Positions 18,972 through 26,711 of a DNA stretch of 64,000 bases are shown here, in pieces. The translations under genes were made by a program, and so were the position numbers. Location: NCBI RefSeq assembly GCF_036245865.1, contig NZ_BTTW01000001.1, forward strand, positions 1,550,001-1,614,000, written 5' to 3'. The first letter of the stretch is position 1. The number at the start of each line of letters is the position of its first letter. The stretch comes from Corallococcus caeni (GTDB lineage Bacteria; Myxococcota; Myxococcia; Myxococcales; Myxococcaceae). The notes beneath the pieces are model-generated. The model saw nothing but the letters and a program-made list of their open reading frames with translations. It did not search any database and was not told the origin of the DNA.

Positions 18972-19565
18972 ATGATGAACCGTCTCTTCCGGAAGAAGGG
19001 TGGCTTCACCCTCATCGAGCTGATGATCGTGGTCGCCATCATCGGCATCCTGGCCGCCATCGCCATCCCGAACTTCATCCGCTTCCAGGCGAAGTCGAAG
19101 CAGTCCGAGGCCAAGACGAACCTCAAGGCCATCTTCACGGCGCAGAAGTCGTACTTCGGTGAGAAGGACAAGTACTCCACCGACTTCACGGTCATCGGTT
19201 TCGACCCGGAGCCCGCGAACCGCTACAGCTACGGCCTGAAGACGGGCTGCGCCGCCGCGCAGGCCGTTACCGCCCGCACCGCCTCCGCCGGCTGCATCGG
19301 CCAGGACTCGGCGAAGTTCGTCACCGCGCCGGGCACCAAGGACGCGATCGCGGCCCTGGGCGTGCAGCCTGCCGTGACGAGCTGCCCGAACTGCTCCTTC
19401 AGCGCGAACGCGGTCGGTAACGTCGACAACGACGCGGCCGGCGACGCGTGGGGCATCACCTCCAACCCGTCTGGCGCGACGCTGGCCGGCACCTGCGGCG
19501 TGGACACCACGCTCATCTCCGCCGGTGAGCCGGGCAACGCGTACAACGACGTGAGCTGCGAGTAG
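18972..19565 (+). CDS. pilA: Major type IVa pilin
   Basis: Prepilin of 197 residues. The short leader MMNRLFRKKGG is cut before Phe12, followed by 'FTLIELMIVVAIIGILAAIA' with Glu at +5, the class IVa signature. The rest of the helix ('IPNFIRFQAKSKQSEAKTNL') is nearly the M. xanthus sequence. The head domain is variable and holds six cysteines, including the 'CPNC' pair near residue 139 that M. xanthus PilA also has. The ATG at 18972 is chosen because GGAG precedes it by nine bases and because of the leader length; an in-frame start at 18885 lies upstream of the sigma-54 promoter and cannot be used from it. A strong terminator follows 74 bases after the stop. Confidence 0.97.
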   Translation: MMNRLFRKKGGFTLIELMIVVAIIGILAAIAIPNFIRFQAKSKQSEAKTNLKAIFTAQKSYFGEKDKYSTDFTVIGFDPEPANRYSYGLKTGCAAAQAVTARTASAGCIGQDSAKFVTAPGTKDAIAALGVQPAVTSCPNCSFSANAVGNVDNDAAGDAWGITSNPSGATLAGTCGVDTTLISAGEPGNAYNDVSCE

Positions 19566-19638
19566 TCGCTCAGGCGGTTCGGCCGGATCCCTCCGCAGAT
19601 CCGTCATGACGGGTCCGCACAGGTGATGGCAGAATCCA

Positions 19639-19675
19639 TGGGGCGCCCGGGCATATCGGGCGCCCCATTTTCGTT
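19639..19675 (+). terminator. Rho-independent terminator after pilA
   Basis: An 11-base perfect stem TGGGGCGCCCG (19639-19649) / CGGGCGCCCCA (19657-19667) with a 7-base loop is followed by TTTTCGTT. It lies only 18 bases before the pilG start, so it may set a pilA-high, pilGHI-low ratio by read-through. Confidence 0.9.
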
Positions 19676-19685
19676 GGGTGGAGCC

Positions 19686-20603
19686 ATGGTGAAGGTGTAC
19701 CTGCGATTCGTCCCGGGCGTGTTGTTGGTGGCGCTGCTGTCCTCGCCCCCCCGGCCCGTCTCCAGGCAGGGCGGTGGGCCCCTGCTGCCCCGGCCGGGGC
19801 TGCTCAAGACCCTCTTCCGCGCCCAGCAGGGGCTGGTCACGGACTACTTCTGGATCCTCCTGCTCAACCGCATCGGCGCGGCGTCGAAGCCTTCCGAGTA
19901 CCGGCAGATCTACGACTACGCGGACCTGGTCACCGACCTGGATCCCGGCTTCTGGCAGGCCTACTTCTATTCAGGCATCACCGTGCCGGTCCACCTGGGC
20001 AAGGGCGAGTACCTGAACGCCGCGGAGTCGAGCGCCATCCTGCGCAAGGGGCTGAAGCACCTGCCGGACAACCAGCGGCTGTCGTTCCAGCTGGCGTACA
20101 ACCTGATGTTCTTCGAGAAGAAGTACAAGGAAGCGGCGGACATCATCCAGGAGCTGTCGCGGCGGCCTGACGCTCCACCCTGGTACTTGGCGCTGGCCAC
20201 GCGGCTGTACGCGCAGTCCGGCGACTTCGACAGCGGCCTGTCGCTCAGCATGGCCCTGCGCGACGGCGCGGAGGACAACGAGACGCGCGAGTTCTACGCG
20301 CACCGGGTGCAGGAGATCCTCCAGGAGCGGGTGCTGCGCACCGTCGACGAGGCCATCACCCGCTACCGCGAGCGCGAGGGCCACCTCCCCAGCAACCTGC
20401 CCGCGCTGGTCTCCTCGGGAGACCTGGACCGGCTTCCCGAGGATCCGCTGGGTGGCAGGTTCTTCCTGGGGGAAGATGGCCGCGCCTATTCCGACGCCGT
20501 GCGCTTCCGCATGGAGCTCATCGAGGATGAACGCACCGAGGACGGCGAGCGCCTGGTCCCCAAGCCCCGAGTCACGAACCATGACGAATCCTCTCAGCCC
20601 TGA
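19686..20603 (+). CDS. pilG: Myxobacterial PilG, pilus-assembly accessory protein
   Basis: A 305-residue protein with one N-terminal hydrophobic segment (YLRFVPGVLLVALLSS) and a helical TPR-like body ('YIQIYDYADLVTDL'-type pairs, 'LPDNQRLSFQLAYNLMFFEKK', 'KEAADIIQELSRRPDAPPW'), then a C-terminal 'DRLPEDPLGGRFFLGEDGR' segment. It matches the position and form of M. xanthus PilG, which with PilH and PilI is required for pilin export or assembly. It is unrelated to the chemotaxis-like PilG of Pseudomonas. The start is ATG at 19686, with GTG at 19689 possible given GGTGGAG upstream. It overlaps pilH by 23 bases, implying translational coupling. Confidence 0.82.
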   Translation: MVKVYLRFVPGVLLVALLSSPPRPVSRQGGGPLLPRPGLLKTLFRAQQGLVTDYFWILLLNRIGAASKPSEYRQIYDYADLVTDLDPGFWQAYFYSGITVPVHLGKGEYLNAAESSAILRKGLKHLPDNQRLSFQLAYNLMFFEKKYKEAADIIQELSRRPDAPPWYLALATRLYAQSGDFDSGLSLSMALRDGAEDNETREFYAHRVQEILQERVLRTVDEAITRYREREGHLPSNLPALVSSGDLDRLPEDPLGGRFFLGEDGRAYSDAVRFRMELIEDERTEDGERLVPKPRVTNHDESSQP

Positions 20604-21564
20604 AGCCCCGCCCATCCAGGCGCAGGGGCTGCACAAGACCTACAAGGTCGGCTTCTGGTTCAACCGCACCGTGCGGGCCCTCCAGTCCATGGACCTGCGG
20701 GTGGATGCCGGGCAGATCTACGGACTGCTCGGGCCCAACGGCGCGGGCAAGTCCACGACCATCAAGATCCTGATGAACCTGGTGCGCCCCAGCGGCGGCA
20801 CCGCGCGGCTCTTCGGGCGCCCCGTGGAGGACGCCGCCACGCGCAGGCTGGTGGGCTTCGTGCCGGAGAACCCCGCCCCCTACGAATACCTCACGGGCCG
20901 TGAGTTCGTGACGCTCGCGGGGCAGCTTGCGGGCCTGTCCGGGCACGAGCTGGACGGCCGCGTCACGGAGGTGATGGGCGCGGTGGAGATGGCGGGCGCG
21001 GAGAAGCTGCAAATCCGCCGCTACTCCAAGGGCATGGTGCAGCGCGTGGCCCTGGCGCAGGCGCTGGTGGGCCGGCCGAAGCTGCTCATCCTGGACGAGC
21101 CCACGAGCGGGCTGGATCCCCTGGGGCGCCGGCAGATGCGCGACCTCATCCTGGCCGAGCGGGCCAAGGGCACCACGGTGCTCTTCTGCAGCCACATCAT
21201 CCCGGACGTGGAGTCGCTCTGCGACCGGCTGGCGGTGCTGGTGGGCGGCCGGCGGGTGCGCGAGGGCAGCGTGCAGGAGCTGGTGTCCGCGCAGGCCTCA
21301 TCCATGGAGGTGGTGGTGGAGGGGATGAACTCCGAGCAGGTCCGGGGCCTGGGCATTCCGCTGGAGTCGGTGCAGGCCCTGGACGGCCGCGTGATGTTGC
21401 AGGTGGCGGACGTGGACAGCCAGCGGCTGCTGGGGGGCGTGCTGGGCGCGGGCGGACGGGTGAACCGGATGCAGCCGGCGCGCTTCTCGCTGGAGCAGCT
21501 GTTCATGAACGCGCTGAAGGAGTCAGGCCGCGCGACCAGCGTGGGCGGGGAGATCAACACGTGA
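20581..21564 (+). CDS. pilH: ABC transporter ATPase of the pil cluster
   Basis: A 327-residue ABC ATPase with Walker A 'LLGPNGAGKSTTIKIL' (residues 51-59 core), signature region 'RRYSKGMVQRVALAQAL', Walker B 'KLLILDEPTSGLDPLG' and H-loop 'TTVLFCSHIIPDVESL'. The C-terminal 100 residues are an accessory domain of the kind found in ABC-2 type exporters. In M. xanthus pilH mutants lack surface pili. Here it overlaps pilG (23 bases) and pilI (4 bases), so the three are one translational unit. The ATG at 20581 is preferred to an in-frame upstream start lying inside pilG. Confidence 0.92.
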   Translation: MTNPLSPEAPPIQAQGLHKTYKVGFWFNRTVRALQSMDLRVDAGQIYGLLGPNGAGKSTTIKILMNLVRPSGGTARLFGRPVEDAATRRLVGFVPENPAPYEYLTGREFVTLAGQLAGLSGHELDGRVTEVMGAVEMAGAEKLQIRRYSKGMVQRVALAQALVGRPKLLILDEPTSGLDPLGRRQMRDLILAERAKGTTVLFCSHIIPDVESLCDRLAVLVGGRRVREGSVQELVSAQASSMEVVVEGMNSEQVRGLGIPLESVQALDGRVMLQVADVDSQRLLGGVLGAGGRVNRMQPARFSLEQLFMNALKESGRATSVGGEINT

Positions 21565-22328
21565 GCGCCTTCAGCGCGATGATGTGGAATGGCTTTCGCG
21601 AGGCGCGCCGCAACCGGGTGACGGTGGTGGTGGGCGTGTTCGCCGCGGTGGTGCTGCTGTCCTCCACGCTGGTGACGGAGGTGACGGTCGCGACGTTCGA
21701 CCGCGTGCTGACGGACTTCGGCCTGGGGATGATGAGCATGATCCTCGTCTTCCTCACCATCTTCCTGTCCAGCAGCCTGCTCAGCCGGGAGATTGAACGG
21801 CGCACCATCTTCCTGGTGGTGAGCAAGCCCGTGTCGCGCCGTCAGTTCCTGCTGGCGCGGCTGGCGGGCAACATGCTGACGCTGGGCGTGCTGCTGGTGG
21901 CGATGACGCTCATCTTCCTGCTGGAGCTGCTGCTCTTCGGCGCGAACATCACCTCCACGCAGCTGCTGGCGAGCGCGGGGCTGTGGTTCGAGCTGCTCAT
22001 CCTCAGCAGCGTGGGCATCCTCTTCTCCAGCTTCGCCGGGCCGGCCGTGTCCGCCATCGCGACCACGGGCATGTACTTCACCGGGCACCTGACGGGGGAC
22101 CTGTACACGCTCGCCAACCGCTCGGAGAGCGGCGCGGTCCAGGCGATTGGAAAGACGCTGTACTACCTGCTGCCCAACCTGGAGCGGGTGAACTTCCGGC
22201 CCCAGGCCACGTACGCGCTGCAGGTGGACGCGTCCACGTTCTTCTCCGGCGTGGGCTACAGCCTGGCGTGGACGCTGGTGCTGATCACCCTGGCCATCAC
22301 CATCTTCGAGCGGCGCGACTTCCGCTAG
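21561..22328 (+). CDS. pilI: ABC-2 type permease of the pil cluster
   Basis: A 255-residue integral membrane protein with about six transmembrane segments ('VTVVVGVFAAVVLLSSTLV', 'GMMSMILVFLTIFLSSSLL', 'LGVLLVAMTLIFLLELLLF', 'LLILSSVGILFSSFAGPA', and a C-terminal 'LAWTLVLITLAITIFERRDF'). The motif 'EIERRTIFLVVSKPVSRRQF' is typical of ABC-2 permeases. The GTG start overlaps the pilH TGA (GTGA). It pairs with PilH. Its TAG stop shares a CTAG palindrome with the stop of the convergent 792-residue membrane-protein gene. Confidence 0.9.
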   Translation: MSAFSAMMWNGFREARRNRVTVVVGVFAAVVLLSSTLVTEVTVATFDRVLTDFGLGMMSMILVFLTIFLSSSLLSREIERRTIFLVVSKPVSRRQFLLARLAGNMLTLGVLLVAMTLIFLLELLLFGANITSTQLLASAGLWFELLILSSVGILFSSFAGPAVSAIATTGMYFTGHLTGDLYTLANRSESGAVQAIGKTLYYLLPNLERVNFRPQATYALQVDASTFFSGVGYSLAWTLVLITLAITIFERRDFR

Positions 22329-24703
22329 GGCGCCGCCTGCCGCCGCCTGGGGACGAAGCGCGTCCCCAGGCAGGCCAGCAGGAGCCCCAGCCACGCCGCC
22401 GCGCCCACGACGAGCCCCGCCGTCAGGCCGGGCGTGCGGTAGTGGAGCTCCACCACGTGACGGCCGGCGGGGACCGCCACCGCGCGGACCGCCACGTTGG
22501 CGGGCAGGATGGGCACGTCCTGCCCGTCCACCGTCGCGCGCCAGCCGGGCTGGAGGGCGTCGTTGACGACGAGGACGGCGGGGGCGCGCGCCTCCACCTC
22601 CAGGGTGAGGTGCTCCGGGGTGCCCGGGGCGACGCGCACCGGCCCCAGGGGCCCTTCCGGCGCGGCGGGCAGCGGGGCCGTGCACTCCACGATGGCGACG
22701 TCCGGCGGCGGGAGCGTGGCGGACAGCATCCGCCGCGCGGCCGCGTCCCGGTCCGCGACGCACTCGGGACGGGCCAGGTAGACGCGCGGCATGGAGTCCG
22801 CGTACTCCACCAGCGTCAGGCCCAGCACGGGCTCCGCGATGGTGCTTCGCGCGGACAGCCGGGGGGCCAGGGCCGCGTACTCCGACGTGGCGCAGGCGAG
22901 GAACCGGGTGCCCAGGCGGGGCGCGAGCCGCGTGAACCATTGCATCCGGTCCACCTTGAGCTGGCGCACGCGGGAGCTGACCCCGGGCAGGTACTCGTTC
23001 GCGCTGTCCAGGCCCCACAGCGCCACCATGTCCGGGGCCAGGGCGGACAGCAGCGTCAGGTGCAGGCTGTCGTTGTAGCTGAGGCCGGGAAGGCGCGGCG
23101 GAGCGGTCTCGCGCAGCGACGAGGCCACCCGGACGCGCTCTCCCGGGGGGACTGCCGCGCGGATGTGCTCGACGAAGGGCGGCGGCGTGCTCAGCAGCTC
23201 CGCCGGGGACAGCTGGTAGAGCGGCTCGTTGGCCCTCATGAGCGCGCCCCACTGGAGGGCCACGAGCAGCGCGCCGCGCGGGACGGGGCGCTCGCGCAGG
23301 AGGGCCAGCGCCGCGCAGGCGAACGCGAGCAGCGCCGCCGTGGCCGCGGTGGCGACGACGTTGTCGGACAACCCCTGGAGCACGGGCCCGGGGACGTCCG
23401 GCCAGCGGGGGCGCAGCCAGTGCTCGCTCCACCACTGGCGGCCTCCCTCCGCCAGCGCGAGCCCCGCGCACGGCAGCGCCACGAGCAGCCCCACCCCGAC
23501 GACGGCGCGGACCGCTCCGCCTTCGCCCAGGCACCGCTTCCACCCCAGGCCGGCGGCGACCGCCAGCCCCAGGGAGACGAGCGGCACCAGCTTCTCCGGG
23601 TAGCGGAAGGGCCTCCAGAACGGGACCAGGTGATAGGCCCAGCCGTACACCGGCAACGCGTCCCCCAGGCAGAGCGCGAGCAGCAGCGCCCAGAGCGCCA
23701 CGAACGCCCACGTGCGCCACCGCCGGACCGAAGCGACCCCGCCCGCGAGCGCCAGCACGCAGGCGGGCACGCCCAGGTACACCGAGTCCACCCAGGCGCG
23801 GCCGAACCCGCCGGAGGGGACCAGGTGCGTCACCACGGCATAGGGGATGCCCTGCGTGCCCTCCGCGTCCGCGAGGAAGGGCCCCAGGAAGAGCTCCCAG
23901 AGCCGCAGCGGGTGGAGCGAGAAGCGCTGCGCCTCCCCGAGCGAGCGCGCGCCCGGCTCCGAGGCCGCGGTGAGCGCTGCGGCGGGCAGCAGCTGGGGCG
24001 CGGCCAGCAGGCCTCCCGCCAGGATGAGCAGCGCGCACGCCCCCGCGCGCCGGCGCCACGGCCCCGCGTGCGGGTCCAGGGCCGCCACGCACACGACGAG
24101 GGCATTGGCCATGACGAAGGCCTGGGCGTCCCCGGCGAACGCCAGCAGGGCCAGCCCCATGCCCGCGAGCGTCAGCCGCGGCAGCCCCGGCTGACGCAGG
24201 AAGCGCAGCGCGAGCCAGAGCGCGCCGGGCAGCGTGCTCGCCGCCTGGAGGTACTTGGGGTTGCCGGTGCTGCAGACGAGGTAGCCGCAGAACGCGAACG
24301 TCACGCCGGCGAAGAGCGCGCCGGCGCGGGGGACCTCCCACGCGCGGACCAGGGCGTACGTGCCGCCCAGCGCCAGGGGGAAGCACGTGAGGAGCGTCAC
24401 CTTGGCGGCGAGCCCGAGCGGCAGCACGAGGTGCAGCCACAGCATCGGGTGGAACGTCCCGGTGATGAAGATGCCGGGGAAGGACTGGCCCAGGCCGTCG
24501 TAGGGGAGCCAGTCGGGGAACTCGAACGCCAGGACGCGCGAGGCCCAGTAGTGCCGCATGGGATAGAAATCCCGCAGCGTGTCTCCGCCCATGAAGACGC
24601 CGGACGTGGAGAACGCCCGGAAGAAGAAGAGGCCCCACAGCAGCGCGGCCACCGCGACCCAGCCCCACCGCCCGACCGCTGCCCCGCGCTCCTGGTCGCT
24701 CAT
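22325..24703 (-). CDS. YfhO-like polytopic membrane protein
   Basis: A 792-residue protein with a cytoplasmic N-terminus, then about 13 transmembrane segments, and a soluble beta-rich C-terminal part (about 600-760) followed by a last helix (GLVVGAAAWLGLLLACLG). The first loop has 'GVFMGGDTLRDFYPMRHYWA' and 'FPDWLPYDGLGQSFPG', the pattern of YfhO/GT-C-fold proteins in which an early acidic residue faces the outside. The closing 'VPAGRHVVELHYRTPGLTAG' resembles YfhO C-termini. YfhO of Bacillus is implicated in glycosylating lipoteichoic acid; the substrate here is unknown. It follows the TPR membrane-protein gene by 51 bases in the same direction. Confidence 0.72.
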   Translation of the reverse strand: MSDQERGAAVGRWGWVAVAALLWGLFFFRAFSTSGVFMGGDTLRDFYPMRHYWASRVLAFEFPDWLPYDGLGQSFPGIFITGTFHPMLWLHLVLPLGLAAKVTLLTCFPLALGGTYALVRAWEVPRAGALFAGVTFAFCGYLVCSTGNPKYLQAASTLPGALWLALRFLRQPGLPRLTLAGMGLALLAFAGDAQAFVMANALVVCVAALDPHAGPWRRRAGACALLILAGGLLAAPQLLPAAALTAASEPGARSLGEAQRFSLHPLRLWELFLGPFLADAEGTQGIPYAVVTHLVPSGGFGRAWVDSVYLGVPACVLALAGGVASVRRWRTWAFVALWALLLALCLGDALPVYGWAYHLVPFWRPFRYPEKLVPLVSLGLAVAAGLGWKRCLGEGGAVRAVVGVGLLVALPCAGLALAEGGRQWWSEHWLRPRWPDVPGPVLQGLSDNVVATAATAALLAFACAALALLRERPVPRGALLVALQWGALMRANEPLYQLSPAELLSTPPPFVEHIRAAVPPGERVRVASSLRETAPPRLPGLSYNDSLHLTLLSALAPDMVALWGLDSANEYLPGVSSRVRQLKVDRMQWFTRLAPRLGTRFLACATSEYAALAPRLSARSTIAEPVLGLTLVEYADSMPRVYLARPECVADRDAAARRMLSATLPPPDVAIVECTAPLPAAPEGPLGPVRVAPGTPEHLTLEVEARAPAVLVVNDALQPGWRATVDGQDVPILPANVAVRAVAVPAGRHVVELHYRTPGLTAGLVVGAAAWLGLLLACLGTRFVPRRRQAAP

Positions 24704-24754
24704 CGCGCTCCCTGGCCGTCTGGCCCGCCGCGCCCGACCATAGCGGACTGCCCT

Positions 24755-26524
24755 TCAGCGCGGTGGCGGGGATGCCGCGGCCCGGGCTTCCGCCAGGGCC
24801 TTGCGCGCGGGCTCGAGGCCCGGCTCCAGCCGGAGGGCCTCTTCCAGCGGGGCGACGGCCTCCGCCGTGCGGCCGGCCCGCAGCAGCGTGCGGCCCAGCT
24901 CCAGCAGCGAATCCACGCGCCGGGGCGCCAGCCGGAGCGCGTCACGGAAGTACGCGATGGCCTTCTCCAGGTCCCCTTCCCTTCGCGACACGAGCCCCAG
25001 GTTGTGCCACGCGACGGGGTTGTCCGGCATGAGGCGCGCCGTGCGCTCCAGCTCCCGCCTGGCGTCGCCGAACCGGCCCGTCTTCGCGTACGCCACGGCC
25101 AGGTTGTTGTGGACGCGGAACTCACGGGGGAGGCCCCGGGCGGCGACCTCCAGGTGGGGGATGGCTTCGTCCACGCGCCCGGCGTTGAGGTGCAGGTTGC
25201 CCAGGCTGGAGTGGATGAGCGGCTGCTCCACCACCGTCTCCTCCACGTAGGTCCAGAGCGTCAGGTCGTCGCGCCAGACCGGCACGTACACCAGCGTCAG
25301 CAGCGCGAAGGCCGCGAGCACGCCCCCGGACACGAGCCCCAGCATGCGGGCGCGGTCGGGCCAGCGCAGGAGCCCCGCGCGCAGCGCCAGGGCCACGCAG
25401 AGCACGAAGCCGATGGAAGGCAGGTACAGGTAGCGCTCGGCGTAGGCGTCCACGCCCCGCGCCTGGAGCGCCAGCGCTGGCGCCGCGGGCAGGCCCAGCC
25501 AGAAGAGGCCGGCCTGGGCCACCCGCTGCTCCCGGCGCCAGGCCCACACGGCCAGCGCCAGCAGTGCCGCCACGAGCAGCGCCCCCGCCGGCACGCGCGG
25601 ATCCGCCCAGGACTCCACCAGCCCGCCGGGCGACAGCACCGCCAGCGGCACGGGCCACACGAGCTTGCCCCCCAGGTCCGCCGGGAACGCGAACACACTC
25701 GCGAGCCCCGCCGCCGTCGGCGGTGCGCTGTGGCCGGGGAGCGCGCCCCCCATGGCCGCGAGCCGGAGTACTCCGTACGCCGCCCCGCCCAGCCCCAGCA
25801 GGCCGAAGCGCCGCGCCTGCGCGCCCCAGCCGCCCCGCGCCTGCGCGGAGGCCGTGGCGCGCTCCAGCGCCCACAAGAGCGCGGGCAGGACGAAGGCGGT
25901 CTCCTTGAAGAGCAGCCCCACCAGCCACACGGCAGCGGCCCCCAGCGCCCGGGGCGCCGTCGCGGGGGCTGGCAGCCACAGCCGCGCCGCCACCAGCACC
26001 GCCAGCGTCATGCCCACGTCCATGGCGCCGCTCACCCACGCCACCGCCTCCGTGTGCACGGGGTGCAGGGCGAAGAGCAGCGCGCCGCCCAGCGCGGCCC
26101 ACGTGCCCGCCCCCGCGCCCTCGCCGGACGTGGAGCGCGCGGGGGACAGGCACGCGCGCAAGAGCCAGAGGACCAGCACCGACACCGCGGCGTGCCCGAG
26201 CATCAGCGCCAGGTGATAGGCCCACGCCTGGAGCCCGAAGCCCTGCCGCAGCACGAAGACGAACACGTGCATCAGCGGCCGGTAGTAGTGGTGCCGCGGG
26301 TCCTGCGCGGTGGAGGACTCCAGGAAGCCGAACAGCGGCTGGCCGAAGGCCTCTTGCACCCCCGCCAGGGAGCGGGGCCACGGGTTCTCCAGCACGAGCT
26401 GGTTGTCGTCGTAGACGAAGCCGTTCGCCAGCGTGCCGGCGAACACGAGCAGCGCGGCCAGCGCCACCAGGGCGTACTGGACGGCGGGACGCGGGAGGGG
26501 GGGACGCGAGGAAGGCGGCAGCAT
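24755..26524 (-). CDS. TMTC-like membrane protein with C-terminal TPR repeats
   Basis: A 589-residue protein: about 11 transmembrane segments (residues 15-430), then TPR units to the end ('IHSSLGNLHLNAGRVDEAIP', 'FRVHNNLAVAYAKTGRFGDA', 'NPVAWHNLGLVSRREGDLEK', 'VDSLLELGRTLLRAGRTAEA'). The first loop holds 'NGFVYDDNQLVLENPW' and a later one 'DPRHHYYRPLMHV', the hallmarks of the GT-C/TMTC group, whose eukaryotic members are O-mannosyltransferases with TPR tails. A protein-glycosylating role is therefore possible but unproven. It starts divergently from the gene at 26712. Confidence 0.72.
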   Translation of the reverse strand: MLPPSSRPPLPRPAVQYALVALAALLVFAGTLANGFVYDDNQLVLENPWPRSLAGVQEAFGQPLFGFLESSTAQDPRHHYYRPLMHVFVFVLRQGFGLQAWAYHLALMLGHAAVSVLVLWLLRACLSPARSTSGEGAGAGTWAALGGALLFALHPVHTEAVAWVSGAMDVGMTLAVLVAARLWLPAPATAPRALGAAAVWLVGLLFKETAFVLPALLWALERATASAQARGGWGAQARRFGLLGLGGAAYGVLRLAAMGGALPGHSAPPTAAGLASVFAFPADLGGKLVWPVPLAVLSPGGLVESWADPRVPAGALLVAALLALAVWAWRREQRVAQAGLFWLGLPAAPALALQARGVDAYAERYLYLPSIGFVLCVALALRAGLLRWPDRARMLGLVSGGVLAAFALLTLVYVPVWRDDLTLWTYVEETVVEQPLIHSSLGNLHLNAGRVDEAIPHLEVAARGLPREFRVHNNLAVAYAKTGRFGDARRELERTARLMPDNPVAWHNLGLVSRREGDLEKAIAYFRDALRLAPRRVDSLLELGRTLLRAGRTAEAVAPLEEALRLEPGLEPARKALAEARAAASPPPR

Positions 26525-26543
26525 CGGAGGTGGCCTTTGAAGC

Positions 26544-26576
26544 TACCACGGGCCCACGCCCCCACCCCTCGTGGTA
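26544..26576. repeat. Inverted repeat in a divergent intergenic region
   Basis: TACCACG (26544-26550) and CGTGGTA (26570-26576) form 7-base arms 19 bases apart, about 20 bases upstream of the minus-strand gene's start. It could be an operator for one or both divergent membrane-protein genes. No promoter core was recognised in 26525-26711. Confidence 0.3.
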
Positions 26577-26711
26577 ACCGGAAGCGCCGCGCCGCACGGT
26601 CTCCTGCCCGCCAGGTGCCCGCCGGGACGATTCACCGGCTCCTGCATCCGGCACACCCGGACTATGGTGCCGGCATCACCGCGGGCCTTCCGGGCGCGCG
26701 GACCGTCCGAC

